Below are positions 11,830 to 33,900 of a stretch of 64,000 nucleotides of DNA, in pieces (the stretch's first letter is position 1; the number at the start of each line of letters is the position of its first letter). Position numbers and translations under genes: made by a program. Source of the DNA: Dysidea avara (taxonomy: Eukaryota > Porifera > Demospongiae > Dictyoceratida > Dysideidae). The notes beneath the pieces are model-generated. The model was given only the letters and a program-made list of their open reading frames with translations, ran no database searches and was not told the DNA's origin. Where the stretch lies: assembly GCF_963678975.1 (NCBI RefSeq), contig NC_089279.1, forward strand, positions 31,398,660-31,462,659, given 5' to 3'.

Positions 11830-13075
11830 ATTTTCAATGATAAAGTAATTGATCCTGATCACACTAGTCTATCATCTTATGATCATGATGTGGAGTGTGT
11901 GACACTATTTCTCACCTGTTCACCCCACAAGAAATGGAAGGAGCTTAATTTCTTTTCTGCAATATCTGGCCTTCGTGTGCTGTATCGTGACCTTATGCAT
12001 AGTGACATCACTATTAAAGTACTGGAGTTATCATGGAATAACCTCACCAGATCATCTTCCTTAATCAGTGATATCACCATCCACTGTAGAGTAGAAGAAT
12101 TGGTGATCAATTGTAACAGCACTATTGGAGAAGAACCTGCTCTATACAATAATATTATGTTGTCTCATCCCTCCTCAAGGCGGCTAAGACCAGTGTTGGG
12201 CAAGTTACTTTGTAAAAGTAACTAGTTACATATTACATATTACTTGCAACAAAACTATTTAGTTACAGTTACATATTACCCATAAAATAAAGTAACTGTA
12301 ATAATATTACATATTATATTACTTTGTGTCCACAGCCTTAAGCTGTCGCCTGTGAAACTACCACATTATCACGTGACATGATTGCGTTGTTGGACAATGT
12401 GCAAACCTTGGTTATAAGTAAGAAGCTGGTGAATAAGCTTCATTCAGTAGGCCTCGTTACTTCGTTGTGGTTAGGCGTTACTCAGAGGATTACTAACGAG
12501 ATTAGTAACTTCGTTACTTTTAATAATAATATTACGTCATATTAGACTCGTTACAGTAATTATATTACTTAGGTAACGCGTTACGTTTGTAAGTAAAGTA
12601 TCTTGCGTTATATTACCTGTTTTCATAGCGTATTTCGTTATATTACTTTGTCACCACAAAAGTAATAATATTACGTAACGCGTTACATAAGTAGCGCGTT
12701 ACTCCCAACACTGGCTAAGACTGTATATCTTGGGTACCAGGTTAACAGCTGCTTCAGCCATTATCCTCTTTACTGCGCTAGGAAGGGGAACAAACTGCAG
12801 CAGCTCAATTTTTCCAATAATAACATCACTGATCTGATGAAGTTTGAGATGTAATTGTTACTATACTTAACAATAACACTTCTCTGGTCAGGCTTTGGAT
12901 GAGTTACAATGAGATCAGTTCAAAAGCTGCTCAATGTCTAGTACAAGCCCTCCACAACAATGCAAGTTCTAGAACTACCTGATTACCCTAAAGATGTTAA
13001 AAAGAGAATCAGATCTTTGCAAGAAGTAATTAACCAGTACAGAGAAAGTAGAGGATGTCAAACAAAACTGGATTA
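11830..13075 (+). pseudogene. Leucine-rich-repeat (NLR-type) gene fragment, decayed
   Basis: Open stretches show LRR-like segments: VLELSWNNLT, LQQLNFSNNNITDL, then LWMSYNEISSKAAQCLVQAL. A charged tail follows (YPKDVKKRIRSLQEVINQYR). Such C-terminal LRRs are common in invertebrate NACHT-LRR proteins, many of them expanded in sponges. The frame is broken by small indels near 12178 and 12730, by stops near 12852 and 12980, and by a hAT MITE at 12191-12713. No NACHT domain or start is visible. This is a relic, not a working gene. Confidence 0.65.
12191..12713. mobile_element. hAT-type MITE with perfect 8-bp target duplication
   Basis: It begins CAGTGTTGGGCAAGTTAC and ends with the inverse CCCAACACTG. 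Both sides carry gctaagac (12183-12190 and 12714-12721), an exact 8-bp duplication. The interior is dense in 'gttac/gtaac' motifs and has no coding. These are classical marks of a non-autonomous hAT element. It interrupts the LRR relic. Confidence 0.92.
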
Positions 13076-13250
13076 ATTGCATCTAATTTTGGTCTTGTAT
13101 TACAAAGAAAATCACAGTTTCACACTCTTGCTATGGAACTACTCCAGCTGAAATGTTTGAAAAATGTGCCTGCTATACAGTGGGGAGTTGAACATGAGGC
13201 GGTTGCTTTTGAATATTACGAAAAGAGCCTTGCTACTCGTCATTGAGATC
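13050..13250 (+). pseudogene. Fragment resembling a YqaJ-type nuclease domain
   Basis: A short open stretch reads TGLIASNFGLVLQRKSQF, then about 25 residues later AIQWGVEHEAVAFEYYEK. This resembles the start of YqaJ-like recombinase or exonuclease domains carried by many animal mobile elements, where an ITASNF-like and an IQWG.EHE-like motif occur at similar spacing. Only this piece is present and it runs into a stop, so it is probably element debris. Confidence 0.45.
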
Positions 13251-13319
13251 TGAGCCTGAGGAAGTCTGGAATGGAAATCCCTTAGTAGCTTGTGCTTTTT
13301 ATATTAAAATATGAAGCAA

Positions 13320-13915
13320 AACACTTAACACTCAAGGGCAACTCAAGGAATTTTGGTGACAGGTTTCTGAATTTCTGTTGCATACACACATAAATCTAGG
13401 GGGAGTCTGGGAGCGTGCTCTCCAGGAAATTTATGTATGTACGTATGTTTTGAGATTGAATCTACATGGTGACAACTTTCACCAAAAATCTTTAAAGCTC
13501 ACATTTTAAACATATTGATTGATATAGTAGACTGTTTATGTTTGATTCTGCTGGCATAATTCTGGAGCAGGCTAAAGATTTAACAGGTGGAGCTTGTGTG
13601 AAGTTTGAAGCATGCAACAGACACACAGATGCTATCTTGCATTGGGCATGGCCTCCAGGAAAAATTTCAGGTCTCGATACGATTTTTGACTATTTTTACT
13701 GTGTCACACAAGTAGTTCAGGTAAACTAAGTAACTTTTAAAAATACAAAATGTGGCTGTTCCGTGTGGGTCTACATAGTTGACTGCTCTATTAGAGTATT
13801 TTAATCTGAACTTTTGATAGCTTAGCAAATCAATACAAAATCATGTCTGAATAATTATACTTGACCAGTTTCTGGAAACCTCAGAAACTCCCTAGATCTG
13901 CCCCCTGGACACCAG
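13320..13915. repeat. Dispersed repeat family R4, copy 1
   Basis: Shares segments with 15590-15866: 'aattttggtgacaggttt', the TGACTGCTCTATTAGAGTA motif, and 'gtttctggaaacctcagaaa' followed by 'gatctgccccc/tg'. Order and orientation are the same. No coding is recognised. Confidence 0.6.
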
Positions 13916-15083
13916 TTGGAATAAATTATTTTAAAATACAATCTAGAGCTTGCAAGTTTCCATTAACTTGCGACAAACAAACATGCACGCTAAGTGGCTT
14001 TACCACTGTATCTCAGAGAACAAATGACATATACATATCTATGTCATGTCCACATTTAAATTTCATATGAATTTAATCTATGCAGCTATAGCTACAGTGC
14101 ATCTGACGTTTGAGTTGCTGAATGCCTGCTGTCCACAGCTTCTAAAGTTTTCCACTGCATGGAAGCAATAATGGCATTGTCACAGCTGACTATACGTATA
14201 TAACCACCTCAGTTGCATGCTAAAGACTGGAATGAACTACCCCTCATGTTATGACAGAGACTTTGTAATGCACACACCTTATATAATTAGTTACACCCTC
14301 CTTTATCTTTACTTATTAATACACCTGCATGCAAGTAGGACTGTATCTTGGTTGTACTGAAGGAGTTTTGTGAGATTGATCAGTAGAAATTAAGTATTGC
14401 ATATAGTCCTAAAGAACTGGGTTAGCCAACCCATAAGCAATGCCCCCTACAATGTACAATAGCGAGATATTAAAACTCAGGATGCAGTAAAGCAAATTAT
14501 ATATATATAGCTACATGCATGTGGAGCAGCAGTTTTGTTGTCAGAGAAAAAATCTAGTTGATGCATATGTATGATGATCATAATTATTATGTTGTCAGTC
14601 AAGGAATAAGCACAGTATATGGCATTATGATAGTGTCAGATCAACTTGCAGTAGCTGATCCAGTGCATTTCTCCCACAGCTACGGGTACCTGTATAGCTA
14701 CATGGGTAAGTAGAATTATCCATTGCATGGTAACAACATTATAGGAGCTTAGTTGTAGGAGACCTGTCATTACTGCATCACCTGGAAATTACACTACTTT
14801 TGGTGGGAATGATCGGTGTGTATCAATTAGTGCTGTGCTTCGCTGTGGTCATTGCTTCAATGGTGTGATGCCATAGTGATATTTCTTTCTTTTGTGGATT
14901 ATGATTAACAATGAAATGCATTGTTAGGTGTATGCATTCCTGCACTCTCCGGCATCTACATTTTATCTTGTATTCATGTACTCATTTAAAAAATAAATGT
15001 AAATTAAAGCTATAAGCTTTATATAAAAGTTTTCACAGTATCGATAAATAAAATAATAAAAAGGTAAGTATCAAAATACTGTA
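13916..15083. other. Gene-free spacer between copies A and B
   Basis: No exon, RNA gene or well-bounded element recognised. It includes the 3' side of transporter copy B. Confidence 0.5.
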
Positions 15084-18000
15084 CTATGATATGAGGTGGG
15101 CTTCAGACATAATAGAGTAGGTCACACTACTGCCAAGGATGTAACAACCAAATGCAATATATGTTGTGGCCACAATGTATAGTAACAGTCTCAGTAGTTG
15201 TGATGTGATCTGTACCAAGTTGTTCAGTAGGAGATTTAGTAGACACAATCCTGAAATAAAAGTGCAAATACACAATACATTAAATTAAAAATAAACTACC
15301 GGGAAATGTCATCATGAACGTGGATGTTACACCACCAATGGGTCCAATCACTATTAGAACATCAGGGATGAATGAAGCAAGGATAACAGAAAGTGAAAAC
15401 CATCCAACTGTTTCTAGTCGAGCTCTAGCTGTGTCATGAGATTTGAATTCCATCCATTTGTGACCTCCTAATTCTAATAGAAATGTATCCAGAGCTGACC
15501 TAGTGATTAATAGCAATGTAAAAGAGCTCAGGTATCATATACGTATACTATATATGGGGCAAAAAATAAGGCCAAGAAAGCTGGTAAAAGTCAAGGGTGG
15601 CTCTAGGAATTTTGGTGACAGGTTTCCAAACATTTGTAGCATACTCCACTGGGAAATTTTTGAAAATTAATTTATTGCAAGATTGAATCTGGCAACAAAT
15701 CCAAATGTGACTGTTCTATTAGGGTAGTTGACTGCTCTATTAGAGTATTTCACACCTGAACTTTTGATACTTTTGCAAATTGATGCAAAATCAATTTTAA
15801 TTGCCTTAATATACTGAAACAGTTTCTGGAAACCTCAGAAACCCCCCCTGGATCTGCCCCTGAAAGTGTGTAATAGAAATGAAAAATGTGAGCTTCATGT
15901 ATCTGTAACATTGATTTTCAGGTTGTTTGTTTGCAACTGTGTGCAATGAATAGCCAATGACATTTGAGCAGTGAATATGAAGAAAGTAAATTTCTATTCA
16001 CTGCACATGCACTACATAGTCTAGGACAACCAATCTGAAACCTTGTAACTGGCAAGAAGCCAATGTGTTTCAGTTTAGCAGAGAAGGTCCAGATCTCAGC
16101 TGTTGTAGCTCCTTTAAGTTGTTGCTGGAAGATCAAATCATTACAGGGTCTAGGATTCAATAGAGTTTAATGTCATGATTGCATATCTACAGGCTTTGGC
16201 TTTCTCATACATTGGTCCATAGTGGGAAAAGTATTTACAATAAAAGACTCTTAATTGCTACGATATGGACCACTATTGTTATACTAAAGACAGGACACCT
16301 CCAAGATTAAGTTGAAGTCACACAGCCATTCTTAAGATCAAAGTTTGTCTAATTTCTCTACTTGCACAGTCAGACATGTTCCAATACAACCTTCAGCATA
16401 AATATTTACAAAGCTATAATAAATATAGCTAACCTTAAAAACCAGCCTGTGGCTACATAGCTGTAATGCATACATACATATAATCATGGTAAAAATCTGA
16501 TCCAAAACAACTGAACTGAAAACAATAGTATGCTAATCAAACAGTACATCGATATCAAAAATGCATGGTGGTCAAGAAATGAGTGCAATAGTAAATGACA
16601 TTAATACCACTACAGTCATTTTTAGCCACCACCTATTTGTGATAGCCACATTCATCCACAGCTTGGTTGGTTTAGATTAGATATATATTATCCTAACACA
16701 CTTACCTGCCTATAAAACAAATAATGGGATACAATGTGATCAGTGACACCACTATCATTATTCTGGCTATACTGATGGGAATATCTCTAGGACAATAGTT
16801 ACGTAGGACATCTCCACTGATACAAGTTCTACTATTAAATGTGAGATAACCAAATAGTCCAGTAACACTGTACACTATCAAACATGATGACATCACTGTA
16901 ATAGCAACTACACTGTATCTCTTAACAGAACGTCTCTTTAGTCCAAAGTATACTGGAACAGCAGTAGCATGACACTGAAAGATATACAGCTATAACTATA
17001 ACACTATAATTGAATGTGTGCATATTCTGTTTTGTTTTGAATCGAATTGCTTTGGTGTTGCACGGCCTGACCACTTTTATCTTTTACTGATCTGGTGAAT
17101 GCAACATAATTATGTTCTAGCTACACCCAGATTTTGATGATTGCACTGTGCTGCTTTGATTGCTGTTAAGCTGTAAGGATTGACAAAAACATTAAACATG
17201 CCATTTTAAAAGCCATCAACAAGCTTTTCTGCAGCCTCAACAATCAAGACATGCTGTGGAATCTCCAAATGCTGGAGTAGCCTAAATGTAAATCTGATAC
17301 TGTCTTCATCACATCCTGTTTTTCCTGATCCGATGACAAAAGAAAAAAGTGGTCTGGCTGAATGACACTAAAGTTACCTACCATATAAGCAGTACATATA
17401 ATGGAGAATGAGATAGCACCAACTGTCCAGGATGTGTGACAAACCCTGAATTAAATATGTAAGCAAAACCACTCAATTATGTTACTGAGAAGTTTACCCT
17501 TTATTATCACTGTCTTCTTTACAATTCAGATAGTTGTCATCAATAAGAAAATACTTCACAATGACCACAAATGCAATGTACAGTGATGAGGCGAATCCAA
17601 TCAAACTAAGAATAAAGATTATGTTATGACCACAGAACTTTGTATGGGAGAGATCAAATGAATAAACATAGTTTGAAGCACAGTTGAGGATTGTGGTGTA
17701 GCTTGTAGACTTGCTAACTGTACTTTATAAGCTTTATAGCTACAGACAGTTAGACGTCAGCAGCTTGCTGTCGAGGAATGGCACCAACATATACCTGATA
17801 TTAGTAATCAGCAACTAAGTTAGAAGAAAATTACAAATCAAAAGGTGTCTGGGATACAAGCACCACTAGGAAAGTTTCATAAAGCAGTGCCTTGCTTATG
17901 CTATATACGTATATATGAATAACGCACTCAAGCTTGGTCTTGATTCTAATATACTAATATAGCATTCAGCTTCACTTTGAGTAGCACGTGCTTCATGATT

Positions 18001-21000
18001 TATTTCCGTCAATGCTTAAGTATATACAAAAGGAACTACTTATATGATGTGTGTTCAATTAGAGTAGTACAGCTGTACCCTAGGCTCTTCTGCACAAATA
18101 GTACTAACCTGGTAAAGCTGAGAGATCCAATATTCTTCAACATCGATAATGGTAATATGAACACAATGGATAATAATGGAGTAGAAACTCGACGATCAAA
18201 ATACCACTCCTCTGATAAACGTTTTCCATTATGTAATGTGAATGCACTGGACACTGAAAAACAACACAATAAAGACATACAAGTTGATAAAAGGCACCAC
18301 AATTTATGTGAAATTATGTGTGTCACCTCCTAATGCCACTTAGAGTGAAACCTTATTAAGTATTTTATTTTAAAAATCCTACCCAGTATACTATTTGGTA
18401 TTCAAATGAGTCTTAATAATCTCAGTAGAAAACCAGCAAACCATGGGGTTCTCTTGGGCTCAGTGGATATTTGATAGTGTTTCACATAAGCTTTGTTTTG
18501 ATAGGGCTCCTTGATAAACATGTAAAACAATATTTTGCCAAAGAAATCTTACAAAACAAAGTACATATCCTGTAAGTGTGTGCCATCTAAATATCTACTG
18601 AGTCACAGTGAAACACATCATTCACTGGTTTTGTACTGTGATTACGGAGACCCACGTGAAATCTAATACGAAAGTGGCTCACAACACATGTCCCTCCACT
18701 GGAATAATTATTACTATCACATGTACCATATCACACTGCTGTATTTCTTCAGTACTAAACTAAACTTTTTGGGAGGATTGGGGTTGGGAGTGGGGAGGAG
18801 AAGTCTTTTATTCTGTGGTCCACGATGGGTAAACCATTCAACACTTTCGCACAGTTGCTATATACCAATATATACCATACAAATTTTAACATACTGTCAA
18901 TTAACTGATCACCAATCAGTACTAGTACAGCAGTATTGGCTCCAAATGGTATTATTATTAGTAGAAACTGGCAAAGTTTTCCAATAAGTGGACCACAAAG
19001 GTGAGAAACAACATCTTGGTATGTCCTGGATTCAGTCACTTCAGCACCATGTGCCATTATCAATAAACTTGGAGCCACAAAGACTAGGAGTACCTGCATG
19101 ATAGATAAGACAAAGGATTAATGATCATATGCAATCATGTACACAGAGACATGTGCACCCTTGCACACACACACTGCACACGCATGCAGACACACATGTG
19201 GGTGCACACATACGCGCGCACACGCACACGCAGACACACATGTGCGTGCACACACACAACACACACACAAAAAGCCTTCAGTTACCATGCCAGAGCTACC
19301 ATGCTGGCACAGTCAAGCCTACCAAGTGAACCAGCACTAAAACATCTGTGTGCTACTCAGGTGCTACGAGTCAGCACAGGCAATTCCTCTGGGGCAGGAT
19401 TTGTAATTAACAAAAGGCTACATCATGTCTTGCAGGTGAAAGTGTGGGCACTCGAGTCCCACCTTGACCTTAACCCATTATGTGAAACATGGACAGGTGG
19501 CATTTGCTTCCCTACTACCAGTTATCTATTGATGTAGCAGCTACTTCCCAGGTCACCAGAACGCATTAAACAGCTGAGCAATGTGAGTAAACTTTCTTGC
19601 TCCAGAAAACAACAGCAACAACAACTGGGCATCAAACCTGGAACCGTTTGATTACCAGGCCAGTGCTATAACTACTTGGCTATGTTACCTCACAACAACA
19701 ACAACAACAACACACACAGCTAAGCTGTGATAACGCTATAATACTATTACATTGTTTCATTCAAATCTGTAGAACTCTAATAGAAACCCTACCACATAAC
19801 TCTTTATAGAGGTATAGAACCTTTTTAGCTTCTGTGTATTTTAGAAGTCACATTGTTGGATCTATGAATTTTCTGAGCTAGTGGGGATCATTAAAATTTT
19901 AATTCAGAAATGGGAGATCACTTGATGTGCATAATTTATCCCTATGATAGCCCTGCTGGTTTATTGGTGGTGGCCAGGAAGTGGATGAAATGATGTCAAT
20001 TTTAAAAATTACAAACATAAATTGATTGACTATTGCAGCCATTTCTTGGTCATAATCTTTGATTTGTCAAACCTGGCTTTTGCATTTTCTAGGTAAAAAA
20101 CGTTTACAATAAACCTGCTTAGTACGTAGGGATCACAACAGTTGTTTTCAAAGGAGAATCCATGATGCACGCATGCATTGTATTTCCTACATGTGATGTG
20201 CCAAAAAAAACAGACCTCTAATAATAGTGAAAATTCAACTCCATATACAGTGCCATCCTTGTTTGAGTAACACTTGTCTGAAGGCATTTAGTTAGTTAGT
20301 CAGCTAATTATCCAACCAGTACTGCTAAGAGCTGTTAAGGTATTGTGAAATGATGGAGTTTGACTTACAAGTTAAGTTGTATAATTTGCAACCTAGTGAT
20401 CTGATTGGTCGCACCAGATTCTCATAATCTGGCACAAGTACATGATGCTGGACAGACTAGACCCTCTATTTTGTAATTGAAGGGGGAGCCTCACCAGACC
20501 AGTCAGGTTGCTGCTCTCTGCAGGCTTACATGGAGCCACGCCCACCGGAGTTGTAGTCTAGTCATGTGTCAGGCCAACCTCTTCATAAGCCATGTCCACT
20601 TTAATATCGGGATGGTAAGCAAGCACAAAGCCACACCCACTTCTAGGAAACCTGTTTTACTGTCTGAAACTTACGTGAAACCACGTCCCTTGACTGATTC
20701 TTCATATAAATATGGATCTGTGATACATATTGATATAGCAATATATCAGTTAATGAGTATCATGATACGATCGTTCAACTATTGGTAAACTACAACACTT
20801 GGAATACGTAGCAGTCCTAAAATGCAATAGGCAATGAGATCAGTTTCCCAGAGATAGTCACATACTTGTATAGCATCTACCTATCAGATGTTGCACTCAG
20901 CATACTATTTTGTTGTGTGGAAGTGGGGAAAAGAGTCTGGCATAATTCAAGCAGGTGTTAGGCTACAGATTGTTTGCACCATTCAACATTGCAACCAAAC

Positions 21001-21886
21001 CTTCTGAACTCTTGTTGTTATCTTGTTCAGCCTGCCTGCCATTTTAAGCAAGTTATAGATACAATGGTACGCAATATGCAATTGCTTAATTCATACTAGC
21101 AAGACTAAGGCCACTATTTGGTGATTTTCTGTTTTTCATCAGAAAATTCCAAATGTAGAGTGCAGGCGGGTCATTACCATTATCTTGCTACAATATAGCT
21201 AGCTAGACTTATTTTCATACCTCCATACTCTCCAGATCCTGATACTCTCTGGATAACAGGCAATTTTAACTTGGCCAACTCAACATAGCTAGTTTGGCAA
21301 CTATCCTGTTTAGACGTAGTCGTCCTTCGTCACATGATCAATTCCACTTGAGGATTGACTGTGACTTGTAAACTTCATTACACCAATCTTTCACATTCTC
21401 TTGGCTACAATGCAAAGGTAGCTACTGTATGAATGCAGCAGTCTTGAAAACTGAACTACACATCATCAATATTATTTTGAGTAATAATGGGGAAATACGT
21501 GTGGCAGTAAAAATACATGCGGAAGGGCGAATCATATAGTACGTACTTTGGCTTTACAAGCTGACAAGTCCCTGGAGAATACCATGCCTTAGTATCTTAA
21601 AAAAAAAAAAAACTACCATGCAGGAGTCCAAGAGTGAGTACAAGTACAGGTTTAGTTATACATTTACAGCTGGTGGTGTAGCACAATAATAACTCACCAG
21701 CTGAGCTGCCACTGCTTCCACAGGTCCACCAAATGCCCAAAACGCGTAGGGGAATAGCAGTATGCCAGTACCGATAGCATTGTGTGTTTGAACGAATGTT
21801 GCACTGATCAGAGAGTGTTTACCAAGCTTGGTCTTGTCATTATCGCTATTAACATCCATTATTGCTTCGTTGTGGTCTACGCCCAT
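15084..21886 (-). CDS. SLC38A7-like: SLC38A7/A8-like sodium-coupled amino-acid transporter, copy B
   Basis: Complete eight-exon gene on the minus strand, 446 residues: 21698-21886, 18895-19093, 18109-18253, 17498-17605, 17382-17445, 16706-16974, 15300-15499, 15084-15250. The first exon gives an N-terminal tail and TM1 with THNAIGTGILLFPYAFWAF, typical of the SLC38 half of the Aa_trans family. Later exons give the GDQLID segment, FDRRVSTPLLSIVFILPL, the CHATAVPVYFGLKRR loop and the final helices. Expected role is uptake or lysosomal export of neutral amino acids (family knowledge, substrate not provable here). It starts 152 bp from copy C, head to head. Its exon 6 and last exon are nearly identical in DNA to those of A and C. 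The last codon before the stop is changed (S then TAG instead of SK then TGA). Confidence 0.9.
15590..15866. repeat. Dispersed repeat family R4, copy 2
   Basis: In copy B intron 6. It shares ordered segments with 13320-13915, including two tandem copies of the TGACTG(C/T)TCTATTAG motif at 15708-15748. Confidence 0.6.
19150..19275. repeat. CA-rich low-complexity tract
   Basis: Imperfect 'cacaca/cgcaca' repeats in copy B intron 1, next to the 3' end of a SINE-like element. Confidence 0.8.
19277..19684 (-). mobile_element. tRNA-derived SINE-like element, copy 1
   Basis: Read on the minus strand, the head has a Pol III A-box-like stretch (tagccaagtagttatagcac) and, about 30 bp later, a B-box-like stretch (ggttccaggtttgatgcc). 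The body and tail match 39679-40034, for example the shared 'cctgagtag(t/c)(g/a)cacag' and 'gtgctggtt' segments. It does not fold as a functional tRNA by eye. It lies in intron 1 of copy B. Confidence 0.65.
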
Positions 21887-22038
21887 CGTTTAACACACTA
21901 CCTTGTGGCCCACCAGACTGCGTACGTTCATCAATAATCAACGCCCACGATCACGCGACCGCAAAATTAATTTATAGCTTGAGGTCTAAGGTCTCCTCGG
22001 AAGTCTCGAAGCAGTCGAAGTCCTAAAAGTCTTCTCTG
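21887..22038. promoter_or_regulatory. Presumed bidirectional promoter of transporter copies B and C
   Basis: Only 152 bp separate the two divergent start codons. The stretch is richer in CpG and GC than its surroundings (for example 'cacgatcacgcgaccgc'), as expected of a shared promoter. No TATA box is obvious. Inferred from gene arrangement and composition. Confidence 0.6.
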
Positions 22039-30555
<8,517 letters not shown>

Positions 30556-30907
30556 TATTTTTACTGACATTAATGAATGATGTTTATATTTTTATGTTAT
30601 AAATTTGTCAACTCTAAACTTGAAGAAATACTGGTATAACACATCACTAACTTTGTGAGTCATTTCAGACTGTGAGCTCTTACTACATGCGGATAATCAG
30701 TAGCTTTAAAAAACATGTATATACACTTATGCAATACGCAAGGGCCTAGGTAGTTAGGGACGCATAACGGACTAATAATATCCCATGCATTTCCATGATA
30801 TAAAATTTTTATTACAATTATTTTAATATGCGCTAATAAAAGCTAGGCGCTTATTGGTTTAAATATGGTGTAATTAGTAAACAATGTCAGAGTGGTAAGG
30901 CCGTGAA

Positions 30908-33900
30908 ATGGGGGGAAGACAAAGTAGTTCAAGTAGTGGAAGAGAATCTTCTACACAAGTTTTACCAGTTCCAGAACGGGCTACGAACAGAAACAGAACT
31001 GAAACAGCCAGTAGCAGCAGAGATTCGAGTAGAGTGAACGTTACGGATCAACCTCGGGAACAACCACGCACTGAACGAAGACATGAGAGCACTGCTAGCA
31101 GTTTGAGGGCCGCCAGAACGTCAAGACCAGCCTCAAGTTATGCGGAAGGCTCCCGTTCAGTAAGAGAACGTACCAGGGTGGTACCCCATCCGAACACTTA
31201 CAGTTCTTCAGCTCCAGCGAGTAATAATCCTCCGCTTGATATCAGTTTACTTCTTGGTGGGCTACGAGACATGGCCGTCATTGCAAGTTAGTAAATTGAG
31301 TAATTAGTGTTGTGGCTGTATACATGGTCTTGCCACTTTTTTGTGTCAATGTGTTTTAATTTGTGTAGTGTGTACCATTTGGTGGTTAAATTGACTGCCT
31401 TGAAGAATCCAATTTTATGGGTCTTGGTGTAGTAAATTTGACAAATTTTTAAAGTGCAGGTATATGATTCAAATAAATATATTGGGGCAGCGAAAAGTAA
31501 CATGGCCTGAATCTGGTTGGCTTTATATATTATGAGGTCATGAACTACACCTTAACTTTGGGTGGGATCAACTTGAGTGACCTGTATAATGATATGGTCT
31601 TACTACTGAGGTCTCATGAGATACATTGTAGCCATGTAACTTGCAAGGCCATGGTCTAAGAGGTGTCACTAGTGAGGTTTCACTAGACCAATCTTTAACA
31701 ATTGGCTATTAAACAGCACTACAGGATATTGGATAGGAATTTCACAATATTTGTGGTGTTGATCAGTTTTGTGCCACAGAAATGTGATTGTGTGCTTGAG
31801 TGGTGGTAAATGTTATTGCCATATTGTCTCGAATTACAGCCTGGGCATTTATTTCTTTCAAGCAACATTTTACCCCGGCTACTAAATGAGACCGGCAACT
31901 ATACAAGACCAGCGTTTATATACCTGACCAGCATTCACTGTCAACTTCATACCTTGGTGTTGTACTCTCCTGGACTCTCCTTGATGTTTCCCTCAGCATA
32001 TTTCATAGATTCAAGCTTAAAAGGAACTCTATAAAACCTTCACTTCATCGTTTATAACACCACCCAGAATTGTTAAAAATAATGATTGCACTAGATGTTT
32101 ATTTGAGACGCAGCGTTTATTTTTGTTATGATGCTGTATACCCTTGGTGACTAAACAAGACCAGGTGTTTATACGAGACCAACTGTAATTCGAGGCAATA
32201 TGGTAGCTAAAGAATAATACCAAGAGTACATAATAATAATATTATGTACTCTTGATAATGCCATACAGTGTGTAAAGTTCTCTCTTTTTTTTGCGAATTT
32301 ACGAACAAGTTTTAACTTACAAAACTTTCTGTTGGCAGACTGAATTTCTTGTGAGCAGAGTTTTGCCCAAACCTGTTTTTGTAACTTTACCGTAGTATCC
32401 AAAGACATGCATAGAATTATGGAGAAATCGTTCATGTCTCGCAGATTTCACAAACACGGAAATATTTATGCTGAACTCTATTTTAGCTGCTTCACAAAAA
32501 TTGGACTCCCAACAACAACCTGCTGTAAGTTATTAGATTCTGGGTATTTCACACACACCAATTAGGCCACTCCAAATAAATTCTCTGTTTCCCGTCCACC
32601 ACTTGCATCTCGTTACTGTCAGCTCTAAATATTCATATTCTTCCATTATTTTCCGGTTATTCTTGCATACTGACAGGCTCAGTAAAAGCCATCTTGAAAC
32701 AGTGTCAGCTCACGTGTCAGCTGCCTGGTATTATGCCATTATTAGCTATCAGGTCAACACAAACTTCATGTTTGTGTTATTTTTGCAACTTAAAAAGGAA
32801 GGACCAAGCCTAAGAGCATGCTTTTATACAGCTTTTTTATGGCTGTGCCAGGCAAATAATAGCTTTAAAAGCTGCCAATCTTATAGTGAAATAATGGAAA
32901 CGGACTGCCAACCCGCATGCAAGTATGCCTGAGTCCAGACCAGGAAACAGATAATTTATTTGGAGTGGCCTTATCCACAGTAGAAAAAGTCTAAACGTTA
33001 TTGGAGAGGGAAATATCTCATAACATTCAGATAGCTCAGTAACACATTGTTGGTTTGAAACAGAACCTACCAATATTTGCCACTGTTTATTAACGTATAC
33101 GTGTCAATGAATTAGCTGATTGAAAGTTAACAACTGTTTTCCTAGACAGAATTATGTTTGAAACTAAAGCAATAAAGCATGTTGGTGGGATTTATTAGTC
33201 AATCCATATTAGGAAATAGATTGTACTGTTATGTGTATCCCATGCTTCAGTTTGAAAGTGATAATCTCATGTATCAATTTCTTCTACAAATTTTATTGCT
33301 CTGTATGATGGGTGCTTCGTAATTGTTTATATAATTGTTGGCTATCTGATACACCAATGTAGAAGAGGCTTCTTCCTGCATCATATGATGTGTGTACAAT
33401 AATTGTAGACAGTTGAGCAATGCTGCCTGGTATTATGCCATTATTAGCTATCGTTCTTTTTTTATGTTGAGAGATTATGTAGTACTTTCTTGTAGCTAGC
33501 ATAGATATGTGTGACTCTTACTAGGGATTGGAAATGGTGTCATGTGCCATGTTTCAGATGTGGATGTGGTTTACACAATTTACATCGCATATACTAGTGG
33601 AGTTTTGCAGGATTTGTAAAAGGGATTAGGACCTGTGGGTATATTGTGCCACCATTCTGTGAGATTTGCTTGAAGGTTAGATTAAAGTTTGAAAGACAAA
33701 CAGCGGTGCTAGATAGCAACTGAGTTACGAGAACAGAAACACAACTGTATAATGATAGTAAGCAAATGCGTATCTAAGGAAATTCGCCTTTAAACTAGGG
33801 GTGTGATGTATAAACTGTTCTTTTAACTTCTAATGACCAAGGAGGATTTTTAATACCCATGATACCAAAACATGTGTACAGAGGCTACAGGAACAGAAAC

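Noticed and set aside
17977-18333. Plus-strand 118-codon open frame
   Set aside because: Antisense shadow of transporter copy B exon 3.
19121-19537. 138-codon open frame in transporter B intron 1
   Set aside because: Half is CA-rich low complexity and half is SINE body.
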